From Epinephelus fuscoguttatus (lineage: Eukaryota > Chordata > Actinopteri > Perciformes > Serranidae), in the NCBI RefSeq assembly GCF_011397635.1, contig NC_064770.1:29032098-29096097 (forward strand): DNA of 64,000 nt, in the 5' to 3' direction. This document shows positions 36,564-51,500 of this stretch, piece after piece (within the stretch, counting starts at the first letter, position 1; each line of letters starts with the position of its first letter). Under the pieces are notes generated by a model. It was given only the letters and a program-made list of their open reading frames with translations. It did not search any database and was not told where the DNA came from. The translations under genes were made by a program, and so were the position numbers.

Positions 36564-39500
36564 TCATGGCGGTGGGATGGAGGGCTCGGTCACAGCCAGC
36601 TCCTGAGCCAGGTCATTGAAGCGAGCGATGTAGTCGACGCTGCTCTCACTCATCATACAAGCAAGTTGAGAGTCCATCTGCGAGCACAACCAACCCGTTT
36701 TCAGTGTACAACAGTAATGTCAACGGTCTGTACAACAGCATTGATTAGTATCCCTTTATTTCCCAGGAAATCTGGAATTTTAAGGAATAGTTTGAGGGAT
36801 TTTGTTTTCCCATTTCCAGTCTTTATGCTGAAATAAGTCAAATGTAGCTTCATATTTACGTGAGAGTAGTATCAATCTTCTCATCCAACTCTTGAGCATG
36901 CAACTGAATAAATGAGACCTGGATTTAAAAGCATCCCTCTTTTACTCCAATTAATCAAGAATGTTCTCAGTTTTTTGTAATTTTTGTCTCAACATGGCTT
37001 TGAGTGCATAACTCTCATACAATTGGGGCATGAAGTAATTCTTTCAAACCAACATTTTTTGCATTTACATATCCCTTAATGAGAAAGGACTCAACTTACT
37101 TCTGCCACATCAGGAAGGCCACGGGACTGAAAGGAGTCATGGGAGTTGCAGTCCAGAAGGCTAGGACCAAGCAAGGCCGTGCCACTGGAGGGGCCAGAGG
37201 GGGTTAGGGTGGTCCGCTTGCCCTTATCAGGAGAGACCATGCTGGCTGGAAGAAAAAGAGACAGACAGTAAATAGAAGAGACAGCTCACATGAAGAGTGG
37301 AAACAAAGTCGTCTTTATGGGACATTTCTGCAAGAGGAAGTTTACAGCTGTGTCTGTGTTACTGTGCATTAATAAGAGAATTAAAGTTTGAAGGCACAAT
37401 GAGTTTTTTGTGAAGGCTGAAAATTTAAATATTTTAGTTATGTGTCTCACAATTTAACAAAGCTTTCATTTTCACAACACAGTTGGAAACAGACTTTTTG
37501 TGTGTTCAGTGTTCAAAATTTAAATGCTGGACAAACTAATCACATATTAAAGCTATAGTGCGTAACTTCGGTCGCCTCCCAGCGGATAATGCATTATTAC
37601 AACTAATAAGCCGGCGGCACTTCCATGTACACAGAGTAATACTCGCCAGTTGCCACACACCATACACAGAGTGACACTTGCCTTTGTGGTGGGATCCACT
37701 TCTGAACCGCGTCTCGGCCGCTTCTCCGCCAAGTTGCTTTCTATTTCTACCTGCGCTTTACTGCTATGAGACTCTCCGCTCTTCCTCCCCCTCCCTTCTT
37801 GTTGTGAGGAAGCATTTCCTGTGTGCCAGCGCGGGAATGTCGCCGGTCGACACACATAATAAAAATGATATATATTGAAAAATACCGCGAGATGTTAGAG
37901 GAGCCGATCGGCTTAATCAGCATTGTGTCATCTCCTCTAGTAGTGGCTTGGGTGAAACGGACATTTACGGACCTGTAGAAGTTACGCACTATAGCTTTAA
38001 ATGAACTGATTTTTAAAGTTTTCATTGACACAACAGAAGCAAAGACCTGTAGTCTGAACTTTTTTTAGTCAGCTAGTCCATCTCAAACTTTAACTTTAAT
38101 TTCTTGTATCAACTGGATGGGAGGCACACAGAAGAGCTAAACAGAAGATCTGTGATAGCATTGCTTGTGTGTGTGTTTTTTAAGAGAGAACAAGACTTAC
38201 AGAGGAGGCATCCCAGTGTGGAGTCAGATGAGTCGCTGGGGTACCACTGGGGGTCGTGGCTGGGTGATGGGATCCATCCTCTGGACGGGCTGACCGAGGG
38301 AGACGAGGCCAACAGTTTGGAGCCATCGTTGTTGCTCAACTTGGCTGGAGAGAGAGCTGCCTCCTCGCCTGCAGCAGAACAGGTAAACAGCCGTCATATA
38401 TAAGAACACAAACATTTATACAGCACAGCAAAGCCCCTGAGCCTCCTTACCAGAGTGCACATTAAAATTGTCAAAACAATACAAAATAGTAAATCAAATA
38501 TAACAACCAACATAACTGTTAGCACATAGAATAGAAACACGCACCATAGTGGGCAGAGTTGATGGCGAGCTCGATGATGGAGTCACTGATGTGTGTCTGA
38601 GGCTCTCCAGGGGCCAGAGCCTCTTCAGGGGGGCCTGGGAGCGAGATGTCTAGAAGCGAGGCTACGCTGGGTGGAGAGAGGAGGGAGTCCCCACCACCTG
38701 TCACTCCAGGAGACGGTGGAGGCTGACCATTCTGTGAAAAGAACAAGTGTAAACACTTAATCGGGGCTGTTAGATTTTCTAAGGTTTATTTCCTTAATGG
38801 ATGAGTTTTTAGAGCCACGTGCATCTGTTTTCTATCCATCTGGGCAGGCTTGTGGACAGAATGACACTAAAATCTGTATAAACACACAAAACTTAGCTGT
38901 TGTGAGTCCCAACTCAACATCGGTATCTTATTGTTGCTTACACTGACAACAAAATTTAACACAGTGTATTTCCAGCAGGCTACATCATCTGATTCTTGTA
39001 CCTCTACCTGTGAATAGAGCCTGCACAAGCAGCACTTCATTGTGGCCTTTCCCAATAGAGTCCCACTTCATCCTCACAGTAAAGTAGTTATTCTTCATCA
39101 TGTACGGCAGCCCTGAAGGTTTTACTGTGTATCCTAACAAGTTGTGACCTGCATTCATGTTGAACCACAGATAGTCAGCCCAAAGTTCATCCAGCATTGA
39201 TCTGGCGTTCAGAGACCGGGCATTATAACCACTGAATTTATCAATCATCACATCTGATCTAGTGGTATGTATTCAGAAACTAATAACTTCTGAGATTTGT
39301 TCAATGGTCATGTAGCAAAAATGTGGAGGTGAGGAGGAGACATTAAACCCAAGAGGGAGGGATATGTAGACACCAAGTGAAGCAAAGCTCCTAGTTTGTA
39401 TGTATGTTTGTGAGTGTGTGTGCTGCTGACCTCTGGGACATTGTGCTGGAGGAGTTGAGCGTCTGGCTCAGCATCAACGATGGGTGTGTTTGCGAGCAGG

Positions 39501-42500
39501 GTGCTGTCATCAACAGGGGGGGAGTTTGGCTCCTGACGGGGACTGCCAGGGATGATACCTGCAGACTTAGCTGCCAGGTCAATGGCACCTGAAAGAGTAT
39601 TAACAGTTTAGAAACACAAGGGATTTGTCACATCAGCACATACCTGATGCATATTAATTGTAACTGAAGGCCCAAATGCACTGAAAGTGATAAATGACGC
39701 ACCTCATCTGACGTGCATCAGTTGATGCTCCCATGGCACGCACACAGCATCAGATTTAAAATGCAAACACCACAGACTCAACAGTATTTTAGGAAAAGGT
39801 CGCTATTTAGTCAAAACTTTTGTATATGACAGATAGGGATGCACCGAAATGAAAATTTGTGGCCGAAGCCGAAGAAAATTAAACGCTCGGCCGAATACCA
39901 AAGTACTGAATACCGTTGTTTAGTTTTTCATTAGTTTTTGCAGATGAACCCCCTCCAGATTAGTGTTGTCACGGTACCAAAATTGGGACCCATGGTATGA
40001 TACCAATGAAAATATCACGGTTCTGAGTAGTATCACCATACCACAGCGAAAATGAGGCAAATGTGTCTTTTGTCATTTATAAAAAAGATAAATCACTTCT
40101 CTATAATACATCAATGATATTTGAATGGAATAAATTACTTACTGACTTATTCATACCTCAAAAACAGCATCAATAAGTGATTAACATAGCGGGGATCAAA
40201 ATAAAATAAATAAATAAAATAAAAATCAACCAGCCACCCTCCTCCCCTGACAAGTAAAGAACAGTCCCTAAAGTGCGGTGAGGTTTGTGGGACGTTACCT
40301 GCCACAAAGAGAGTAATGTGAACGGCTCGTTTCTCCTCTGACACGTCACATACCTGTGTGCCGTCACGGACCGGCTGTCCAGGTACTATGGCCGCCGTAT
40401 TTGACAGGAATACATTCCTGTCTGTGTCTGTGACCCCCGTTCAACCCACAACCGGCGGGATTCGCCTTTTGTTTCTGCTGCTGGTTGAAATCTGTACTCG
40501 CACAGCATGCTGAATGATTTATTTTTCTCGAACAAAACTATTTTTAGTCCCAAATGCGAGTGCAGTGACGGACGGAGTAAAATATCACCACTGCCGACAT
40601 TTTACTCCGTCCGTCACTGCACGCTGTTTGATTGCGTTATCAAAACACGCCGCTATTATTCGGCCTTGCTTTTCACTTATTCCACTGAATACCAAATGTG
40701 TGTTTTTGTGCAATATTCGGTCGAATATATTCGGTTACTGAATATTCGGTGCATCCCTAATGACAGACTCTCAATTCATTTTCTATTTATATCTATTTGA
40801 GTAACGTTGCATGTATTTCCAAAACCACAGAACAAGCAGTACTTGGGGAAAAGGTCGCTATTCATATGTAGGCAGGCTCTAGTTTGTATGCTTTACAGAA
40901 ACCCCCATTAACTTTCCATACATTTCTATGTGAGTAGCCAATGACGTTAAATAAGGCAGGAACACAACTGTTTGTTGCGTGCTGCTTTGGTCAGTTGGTT
41001 GGCGGCAGAACACTGGTGAAACAGCCACCTCATTTTATCCTTTATTTTTTCTTCCAGGTGGTTGACAGCCACATAAAGCACAGTTAATCAAAAGGTAGCC
41101 TACTGTGGCTGCAGAAAAAAGCAGCTTTGGTCGCTGGATCCTCATTTGACACTCCATAAGCAAAACAACGTTGAAGCAGGGTCTTTAAAGCAGTTTCACA
41201 TGCCTCACAACGCTTTTGGTGCGTGTTCCGCCATATAAACCAGTAAGTGTAAAACGTGTGCGTCAGAAGCTTTCAGTGTGTTTGGGCCATGAGCATGTGA
41301 AGATGGACCAAAAAATTTCACTTCACCATTTAGCTCAGCAACCAGCAACAATTTCAATTTAATATGCGCATTTAAAGCATTAAAAATCAAAAACAAAAAA
41401 TGGTTATTTCTCATGGAGAATGCTCTTTTTGTCTTCTTCTCCTGCACAAAGAGTACTGTTCAAAAACATATTGACTGTCAGAGATCATGTGGGAGTAGTG
41501 CCTGCACCTGGAACATGACTTAGGATAAAAATCTAGAGAATCCAGAGAACAGTATCTCACACAAAAATAACTTAATTTTACAAGCTTTTTTGACAAAGAA
41601 GGACAAATATTTTTAAGAATATTGTTTGTGGTGTGTAAAAAGCCCTTACCAAGGACTCTTAAGAGATGGCAGAACAAAAATATACAAACTAAAAACCAGC
41701 CAACTGCTTGGTAATGTAGAGGGTTACTTTTAATTTGGGAATAGTTAAATTGTTTAATTCAATTTTGTGGTTTATGTAGTCTTCCTGTTTTGTTGAGCCC
41801 ATTTAGTGAAAGAGTCACATCATCAAATATGTGATTAAAACCTAGTTAAAATAAGAGTGAAGATATAAATACGTGCTACTGTTTTTTTGTTTGTTTTTAC
41901 AGTTACTGGCAGACAGTAGATGACAAGAAGAGGTTAAACTAACACTCAAACTTCAACAGTGTAACATAAATTATACTCCATCTATACTCCATGTAATAAA
42001 ACAAAAAACTGATTAAACAATGAAAGCAGTACATACTGGAGAGCTGGCTGGATGCTGCAGAGCTGGACGCTGCCGGGGATGTTTTGGACAGGAGGGGGCG
42101 GGAGGAAGGAGCTAGGCGAGCGTGGATTGGCCGGAAAGATCCAGTTCCTGAGGGAAGAAACAGGAAGTGAGAGAGTGAGAGATTAGCAGAGTTGTTTTTG
42201 AAAAACAGAAATGACATTTATGTTACGTACAAAGAGCACAGTAAGCAAGTATATTACCAACAGCTGCACATAAATAAGCCTATTCAAAGACCTTTTTTCA
42301 AGAACACAAGTATGCTGTAGTTTAACAGTTTTATTCGAGGTTTAAACATTTCTCTCTTCTACTGACAACAAATTGTCCTGATGTCCTGATGAAGCGTACC
42401 TGTTGCAGAGGAGTTGGAGAGGATGGAGAAGGAGCAGACATGCTGAGGAGTATCTCCTGTAGTTCGGGGTAGGAGTGTTCGCTGTGGACAAGACAGAAGT

Positions 42501-45500
42501 AACTGAACTGAATGCACAGTTTGTGAACACAGCACAGAGAAGCACTATAAAGACATTTACAACACAAGTGCCCCTAACCTGGTATGTTAGACAAGTACAA
42601 GTTACAGAATCAAGTTTTTTTTGCAACAGTTCTAACACAAACTCAACATTTAAATATGTTTTATGTTTTATGCTACATGTTCAATACCTGTAGAAAGTTT
42701 TTCCTCTGTATCATCCATACCATACTGTCCATCATGTTCAACAGGACAGTTTACACTTTTATATAAAGCAATAGAGATGTGCTGGTGTTCATTGTGATAC
42801 TACACAGTAGATAATTAAAACACACTTATGCTCTTCTCTTACCTGAACTACAAGTGGTTTCCGAAGTTGTCTGTTTCGAGGTTTTCTCTGTCTTGAAAGG
42901 AAAAGATCTGACTGCATCTGTAAAAAAAAAAAAAAAAACATATTAATATTAATGTATATTCCTGTGAATGACATATACACATTGTGTAAAGACTAATGCA
43001 CTGCTCTATCTTACACTGATGGAGTCAAGCTGCTGTTTGAGGGCTAGCTCAGCCTCCTTGTTGGGGGAAAACATTCTGTTGTGCCGCGTGCTGTTGGGAG
43101 GCAGTGTGGTGGGAACTGCAAACACACCGCTTTCTGTGTCGCTGCCCACCGTTGATCCCAGTAAAGAGCGGGGGAGGTTGCGTCCACCTAAAGAGGGGAG
43201 GAACAAGTGAGATATGTCATGTTAAGAATAATGTGTAAAGCCATTAAGCAGCAGCCGGTGATTCTTTGTGTTAATTTCCAAACAAACACAACAGCGAGTA
43301 CAGTTTGTTTGAGCAGTGGTTTTCAAACAGCACTGGAAAATACAGGACACACAGTCAGTATTTAAACAATCACCTATTAAGCAGGAAGGAGTTGCACTAC
43401 ATAATTACTTCTCATGTCAAACACAAACAACTACAGCAACATTAGCACAAACACAGATTATCATTATGCAAAAACCTAGTAGCCACCGTGCTAAAGACCG
43501 CAACTACAAACTTAACAAGGAATGAGCTACACTGAAGCTGGATGGACATTTAGTTCCTGTGGTAGTATGTGAGAGAGAGCCACAGATACCTGAGACTCCA
43601 GCATTTGGCAGGTGTAACCGGGCCCCTCGGATGGAGGCCTGCTGCCGGCCACAGCTGGGGCTGCGAACACCTGGTATGGGAACCTTCCCTGGAGGTGTGA
43701 GGGCCTGGTTTTGCTCCTCTGGATGGTTCTTGAGTGGTGATGTGGCTGTAGAGCACAGCTCTGGAGCCTGGTGGAGAAGACACATTGTTGACACCATCCG
43801 CTCTACATGTACATTTCTAAAGTCCCTTTCGCACATGCACTGCGAACCTGAAATTATCTAGAAATTAGACAGAGGAGCTGTATGCGAGAACGCAAATGTC
43901 CGAATCATTTGGATCAGACGTTAAACGAATTTACCCTGCCAGCTCCCTGGTACAAAGTCTGTTCAATTGAGCCCCATATGTAAATAGAGCAGGTCATTGT
44001 CTAGAGAACTCACAGTGAGCTAGTGGGCGTGTTGATGACATTTCTATCATGCAGCTCACACAAAAACATTTGAGGGTGAAGAAGATGGGTCACTTACTCG
44101 AAGACACCAATAAAAATGTCTTTCTGGAGAGACAAGATTCAGAAGCTTTTGTCAGTACGGGCAGAACACCGAAATCCAATCGTCAGACAAATCCAAGTAA
44201 CAGCAAGAGACTCGGTTGTTTATGACCAAATTACAAACCAGCTACATGACCGTGAAGAAATCCGCATCATGTCCTGCCTCCAGCACACTCTACCCAGGCG
44301 CCACACCTTACCTGAGCCAAATGGAGTAGGTCCAGTAGGTGTGAACGCTTCTGACCCTGACAATCCCCTGCTGCGTGCTACATGTGTGAAAGGGAAATTT
44401 TGGATGATTTCTGGACCTGATTCTCTGGACATTGTCCAGTACTTGTATGACAAAACGGCATAAGTCATTATGATAAATATGATAAGCCCAGTGATAAATT
44501 TTACAAATACATTACATTGTACATGTACTTGTGTTTAACCTCTCACTGTGGAGAATTTGTTGTGGATGAATTCACCTTGCAAGGCAATTTTGTGAATCCA
44601 CAGGATACTTGCATTCTTCATTTATACTGCTGGAATACATGAAATTACAAGTCTTCCACCTTTTGCCATGTATCTTTAACTTCCAAATTGTAACAACTCT
44701 GCACAACTAATCACGACATTCAGAGGTTCTGTTCACAAACAGAAGATAAAATGAGGATCTGGCAGCAACACTGTAAGGAGTAACCGTTAATCCCTACCAA
44801 AGGTTTAGGATTGACCTCAGTGGAAACCAGCTTGAGCAGGCAGCGCAGAACCCGGTGTGTCCTGTTGGGCTTGAGCTGTGCCATGGCTTGTCCATTTTCT
44901 TCATTGCTGTAAGGACCTGCAATCGGCTGCCACTCGTACTCCAGCTGCAGCTTGCCAGGCTTCCCAAACATCAAGTAGAGTTCAGCCAGGGTGACGTTCT
45001 CTGCGTCACGGGCGTTCCAGCCCTCCCCTCTGATCTGCTCAACAGGCCGTTCTCTGGCTGCCGGTGCAGAGCCTTGCGACATCCCCTCCTCTGAGCCAGT
45101 CAACGGAGGTCTGGCTGGGGGAGTCTGGTTGGCCTCTGGGGAAGAAGTGCTGATGTTCTGCTCCTCTTTGCACTGCTCTGATGAACTATCTGTACCGCTA
45201 CACAGTTTCTCCACTGGTAAACCAATACTGGCCTCCACACCAGTGCAGGTCTTTCCCCCTTCAGAGGGTCCGACCCCAGTTCCCTCTTCCCTAGGAGCCA
45301 AAGTCTGCATAGAAGAAGCAGGGGTAGAAACCCACTGAGGTCTCCTCTCCTCTGCCTTTGTAGAACAGTCTTGTGAAGGATCAGGGTTAAGGGGTTCAGG
45401 TCGTCGACTGTCACCCAATACAGTCACTGAGGGACCACCAACAGCAGCAGCAGTGGCGGCGCCTCCTCGTCCAGATTTAGTACCAGTCCGAAGTGGTGGA

Positions 45501-48500
45501 GCTGTGTGAATACCCAGAATCTGAGCAGCTGGCAATTCCTTGGCATTAGGCCGGTTCTTGCCACTCTCTAGCCAGTGTACGGTGCAGGAGGCCTTGGAGT
45601 GAACGACACGTGCCACACCAGGCAGTGTAGTCAAAGTGCTGCTCTCAGCTGGGTAAAGAAAGAGCTCCTCCTGCTGGGATTTGCTGGGAGAGACTGTGCC
45701 GGACTGGCCACCCTCCAGAGCCTCCCTCTCCCTGAGACTCTTAAGCTGAAGTGTCACTGTCAAGGACTCAGACATAACATGACAGAAATAGGCACATTTA
45801 CAGTAGACTAATGTTTACAGCAACATCAGTGCTCCATTCACATACCAAAGATGATAAAAATATTGTACTGTGCAACATATTGTAGCACGTTATTAGCAGC
45901 TGGTTCTATAAAACAGATACTGTATCAAAGGGTGATAGAAAAACTAATATTAAATTGTTATCATCTTATCCCATCAAACTCATATAAAGGATTGTTTATA
46001 TGAACAAGTTCACTGCTCCACTGTCACATGATGACTTTGTATCACAGACATGCTCTCTCATACTCTGTGCAACCATTTTTTTCTAAACTGAAATGCAATC
46101 AATACAGCTCCATGAAGGTGCAAAACATATGATGTTTTAAAGGATACAATCCGCTGGTCATGGTACGCCCACTTCTGTTTCAGATACTCAATGAGGCTTG
46201 AGACTTTCCTGTGAAGCTCCACCACCATCCTGGGTTGGAGAAGACACCAAAAGACATACTTGATGATCTACAAGCTGCTGTAGTAACATGGAGCAGAACA
46301 GCGCTGGGCTGCTTCTAAATATACAGTTCTTTAGGTCACACTTAACTATTAATAAACACATATGAGAATAGAGATCAACTTTAGTCATTGATCTGGGCAA
46401 CAAAAAATGCTATTACATGTATTTAGTTAGAATTTGTGCTAACCATTTTCCAAAGCATGCATGTCTTTAAATGGATTTCTGCTTCTTGTGATTATTCTGT
46501 TGCAAACAGGCAAACATTTATTTAATTCTTGTGTTGTCATATGTTATGCTTTTGAAAATGTTTGTTGGTAATTAACTTCTCTTAGACATTATTAAACAGG
46601 CATGTCTGACCTGAGACGAGGGTTGTGGGCTAGACTCTGAACACGGGCCCAGGAGTGATTACTGCGTGGTTGAAGCTCCACTGCCACCTTCAGGGGTAGA
46701 CGCACCGGCTTCTGGTCCTCCTCGTCACTCACTCCTGCAGACACACACGGACACAGTGAGACTGAATCAGAAACACCAACAAACATCTCTCCGTGAGAAA
46801 AGGTCAGATGTTTTTTACAGAGCAAGAGCAGGCGCCCAGTCAGAGGAATTTTGTGAAGAAATAAAAAACTTAGTATTGCCACAAGTACACAACAACACAC
46901 TGAACCTAAAAAAAAAAGACAACCTCAGTGGTACTGAAGAGGAAACTGAACAAACCAGGACGAGGCCCTTTGCCAAGATTTTCTGCAAAACACTGATACA
47001 GCAAAGGCCACATCCACACTGATTCGTTTACATTTTAAAATCGCATTTTGAAACACAAACAATCTCCATACACACAAGCTTTGTAGCACCATTTCAAAAA
47101 TAATCCATACTAACACACCTGAAAAAGCATATGATATGTCCATTTACGTACACTGAGCACAAATGTGCCGATGTAAACAGGAAGCATATTGTCTACTCTG
47201 CAGTTGGTTACATAAAATACTACAGAGAAGGTGGTAAATAACACCGCAGATTTCTTTGCTTGGACCAACAACAAGATGAACTGTTAATAAAAGTAACACA
47301 CGAGTACAAGGCAGTCGAGGTGGTGTAAAAAAGACTGAGAGTTGGTGCAAAGCAAATACAGTAACGTTTTAGAGCAATAACGTGAACATTATCCACTGCT
47401 GACGGAAGCCATGGCGATGGAATGATGTAATGTAAATGATGTAAATATATGTAAACCTATAGCTATCATAATTTGGCTTGACACGTCGTGACTGTTCAGA
47501 CCCATTCGGCAAGCAAATGTGGGTGTCTGCTTAATTGTTTTCAAAAGTCTCAGTCTCTGCACATCCAGATGAAAATGCAGTTTTAAACTAAAATGGGGTC
47601 AGCAGCATTTTCAAAGGTTTCTGTTTTAGGGACTCCAAAACAGTGGAGCGGAGCGGACGCTAGGCATAATTTGTAGCAATAGTTATGCGGATTAAAATGG
47701 AGATGTAGTAGGGTGGATGTAGCCCAAAAATAAACACTGCCTACATGAGAGAGACGGCAGATGAATGGTGGGATTCTAATTTTCCATCCTTTGATCAAAG
47801 CAAATGTTTTCTCCAAGTTTGGTGAGTGGCTGTTATTGAACAGAGGGGCAGATGCCAGTCGGTCAGACCAGTCATCTCCATCATCTCCCTCCTGCTCCTC
47901 CTCCTCACTTTCCTCCCACGTAGTTACCATGGAAACACCACTAGCCCACACGCTGCCATTGTTATTGCCAAAACCCCGCCCCCACAAACCCTGTTCCTCA
48001 CTATTGCCTCAGTTTATATTTTCAGCACTGATGTTTGTTTACTTTGTATGTATGTGTCGGCTGTCTGTGCATCACATGCTCACCATCTGGGTCACAGAGT
48101 TTCTTCAGTGCTCGGCACATGGGTGCTTTGATACGCAAGTTCCTCCCTTTAGAGCGCACAGTGGTGGCCCTGGATAAATAAGACAGAACAGCAGTGAAAT
48201 GTTGAGAAAACTTTTCTAGATTACATACACATCACAGAATACGTTAAACAATTGTCATAAACAAAAACGTTTTAAAACTCAGTAGCCATGCAGTAAGTAA
48301 TTCAATACCATATCAAGCAATATTTTGAAAATGGTGCTTTAAAGGGACAGTTAACCCCAAAATCAAAAATACATTTTTTTTTCTCTTACCTGTAGCGCTA
48401 TCAGTCTAGATTTTTTTTGGTGTGAGCTGCAGTGTTGGAGATATCGACTGAAGTGATGTCTGCCCTCTCTCAAATATAATGGAACCAGATGGCAGTTGGC

Positions 48501-51500
48501 TTGTGGTGCTTAAGACGCCAAAAAACTCAAAACTCAAACTCAAGAACAATGTCTCTTTCCAGAAATCATGACGCCATTACTCAAGGTAATCCACAGACCT
48601 TGTTCTGAGCATGTAAGAACTATTTTCTTTCTTCCAAACTACACCCATCAACTATATCACCAAGCAGAAGGAAGTGTGCATCTACTCATGGACAAGAGGC
48701 TCATGCTTGTGACAGTGCGAGATGTAAACATCCAAAAGAAAATAGTACCTACATGAAACTGCTTACAACAAGGTCAACAGATTATCTTGAGTAACCGGGT
48801 CATGATTTCTGGAGAGAGACATTGCTGTAAAGTTTTTAAAAATATTTTTGCTATTTTAGGCACCACAAGCCGAGTGCCATGTAGTTCCATTACATTCAAA
48901 AGAAGGCAGACATCTTTACGGCTGATATCCCCAAAACTCCACAACTCCCACTAAAGAAATCTAGACTGATAAATAGCACTTCAAGTAAGAGGAAATATAT
49001 GTATTTTTTTCAATTTGGGGTGAAATGGCTCTTAAAGATCACTGTTCCTGAAGCTTATTTCTTGTAGCTGTCATATGTCGTCATGACCTAACACTGAGGG
49101 TGAAAGCTTATCTGTGTTTTGCAGATGTGATATAGTAATTAAAATCAAAATCTTGACAATCCCAGATGTGTGTATGTAAACATAAAAAGCCAATGTTTAT
49201 TAACAATACCAATGAAAAAAGTGTGAGTGGGCGATATGTTTTTTCAACTTTACTACAGACTTACCCTTGCTGGATTAGTTCGTTCAGCTTTGTCACGTTC
49301 TTATCATCCATTACTGTCAAAGACAAAACACAGAGCTGTTTATGACATTGTCCCTCAGGAGCAGCTGTCCCCCGTGATTGGGAGGGTGCAGCATTTAATC
49401 ACATCCCTTGCGTCCCAAACTAACAGCAGAAAAACACCCACACGCAAAACAACTTTTAAAAAAGGCATGCATTCATCCATTCATTCACATGTGGAGCCTT
49501 CACTTACATCCTCCAACTTTTTTGCGGAGCTCAGCATAGCAAATGAGGCCGTACAGCTCTTGAGAGGATTTCTTGAGCACTCTGGAGTACACTGGGAAGA
49601 AAAAGGTGGCACAAGTCATAACAGTGCTGTAACATGTGATGTATGTGTGCTACATAAAGATAACACAGCAGTCACAGTGAGGACTTTCAAGCTTATCTGG
49701 AGAGGTTTTTAAACATATGTTTTGGGACAGAGTCTCCCTACCTCACAAAGTGCTATAAAATCAGTGAATAATAAACACTAAGGCCCAGTTCAACCCCAGA
49801 CATCTCTAACGGACACAAAAGGATAAGTGGGATGAGATGAGACAGTATAAGCTGTATGCTAATATCATTTAAAAATTGAGAGTAAAACCCTTTGTAAACT
49901 CAGATTCTGCAATACTGATCAACAATTACACCGGCTTTGCTTTTTTTACACTGAGCCAAACAACATCTGCAAAATTTTAGATAGCATGCCGGTGTGCAGC
50001 ACAACAGTGTTGGCATCCAGTGTGTAATTTTACAGATGCCGATTCAGCTCTGTTTCTACCTTTGCTTTGCTATTTGTACATTTTATACAGAATAGCAAGG
50101 TAGAAGTCTGGCACGACATTCCCATTTTGAACCAGCTGTATAAAAGGGGCTTCAGTAAGGGTGTTTTTGGGTGACAAAAATAAAGAGCAGCTCACCATTG
50201 GCAAAGTCAATGTGTTTGGAGATCTTGTGCCAGGTCCGGTAGTAAAAGTGGCGAACCTGCTCCTTGTTCTTCACCATGTTGGCTGGCTTGCCCCTTTTCT
50301 TGTACTTCATTGCAATGTTGTTCTGGATAGCCTCAAAATCCTTCCCATGCTGCAGACCAGAGTAGTAGAGGTGATTAGGAGATGATAAAAACAAATGCAA
50401 ACACTTCAAATGAATGCTATGTAACATAAGGTAGTGTCCATTTTTGACCTGCAACAATCTGTTTGGGTCTACGCTTTACCTCGTAGAGCCCCTCAAAAAA
50501 GCTGTTTTTGTCCTCTGTGCTCCACGACTCCCACTGCCGACGGGCTCTCTTCTGGTTACCAGCTTGCTCCTCCTTCTCAGAAGACCCTTGGCCCTTGGAG
50601 GCCTTCGACACACCCCCCGTGGAGCCGGCCACAGGCCCTGACTGTCCCACTGTCCCCTGGGAGGAAGAGCCATTCTCTGCCCCTGTGTTACACAGAGACG
50701 AGAGCCCACAAATCCATCAGTCATGAAACACTACGTCAAAAAAACACAACTTTAATAGAGTAAAAAAAAATTAAGGATGTAGCCAAATATTTGGTTGACC
50801 GCCTGGGTTGTTTTGTAAGGCATGGAAAGAAAAATACAATTGTAGTTCATGGTTTGGGATATGTTAAAATGCATGCACACAAAGCCACCCACTGCCATTA
50901 CACTGCACAACCTGCAGAGCTTCCCCTTCTGTGGTTCAGCTCTGGCAAGGAGGCAGGAAAAGCAATCAGTCCCTACGGCCAGGTCCACAGTACACAGGTC
51001 CAAAACCAACTCCTGGTGGGCTCCAATAGCTGCGTTTACCCCAGCGCAGAGCACAATGCCAAAGGCATTAACACAATCACAGAGGCAGTCGCTGTTGAAG
51101 CGCTGCACTATTTTAAGGTAAATGTAGATTTTCAGCCAAAACAGGGGTTCATTTACAAATACAAATCTCTGTGTTGGTCACAGGCACTAACCTAGATTTG
51201 TCTCTTTCAAAATAGATGAGCACAAATATAGCATCATATCAAAATAAGTTGGGCTTCTTGGTCAACTGGTTGACTCTTAGCCAATCTAAATATAAAATTG
51301 ATGAAACAATCTGTCTCTCTACAACAACAACAAAAGAAATCCACTAGTCATACCTGACAGAACACACCAACTCATCGATATACTGTACACAGTCTGTTTG
51401 ATCCAAGTCATTTATAAAAGCATTTTTAAAGAAAGGAAACTGACACACTGTCATTACAGAGCAGCATAATTACACAGACTGAAACAAGGCAGTGATAATT

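Noticed and set aside
44855-45414. Three frames of 79-115 codons overlapping the large cramp1 exon
   Set aside because: Antisense or out-of-frame shadows of exon 44798-45745, which is in phase with its neighbours and matches CRAMP1 motifs.
50791-51195. 134-codon frame on the plus strand in a cramp1 intron, overlapped by a 118-codon minus-strand frame
   Set aside because: Two unrelated long frames on opposite strands at the same place, no recognisable domain, no splice context; most likely chance.
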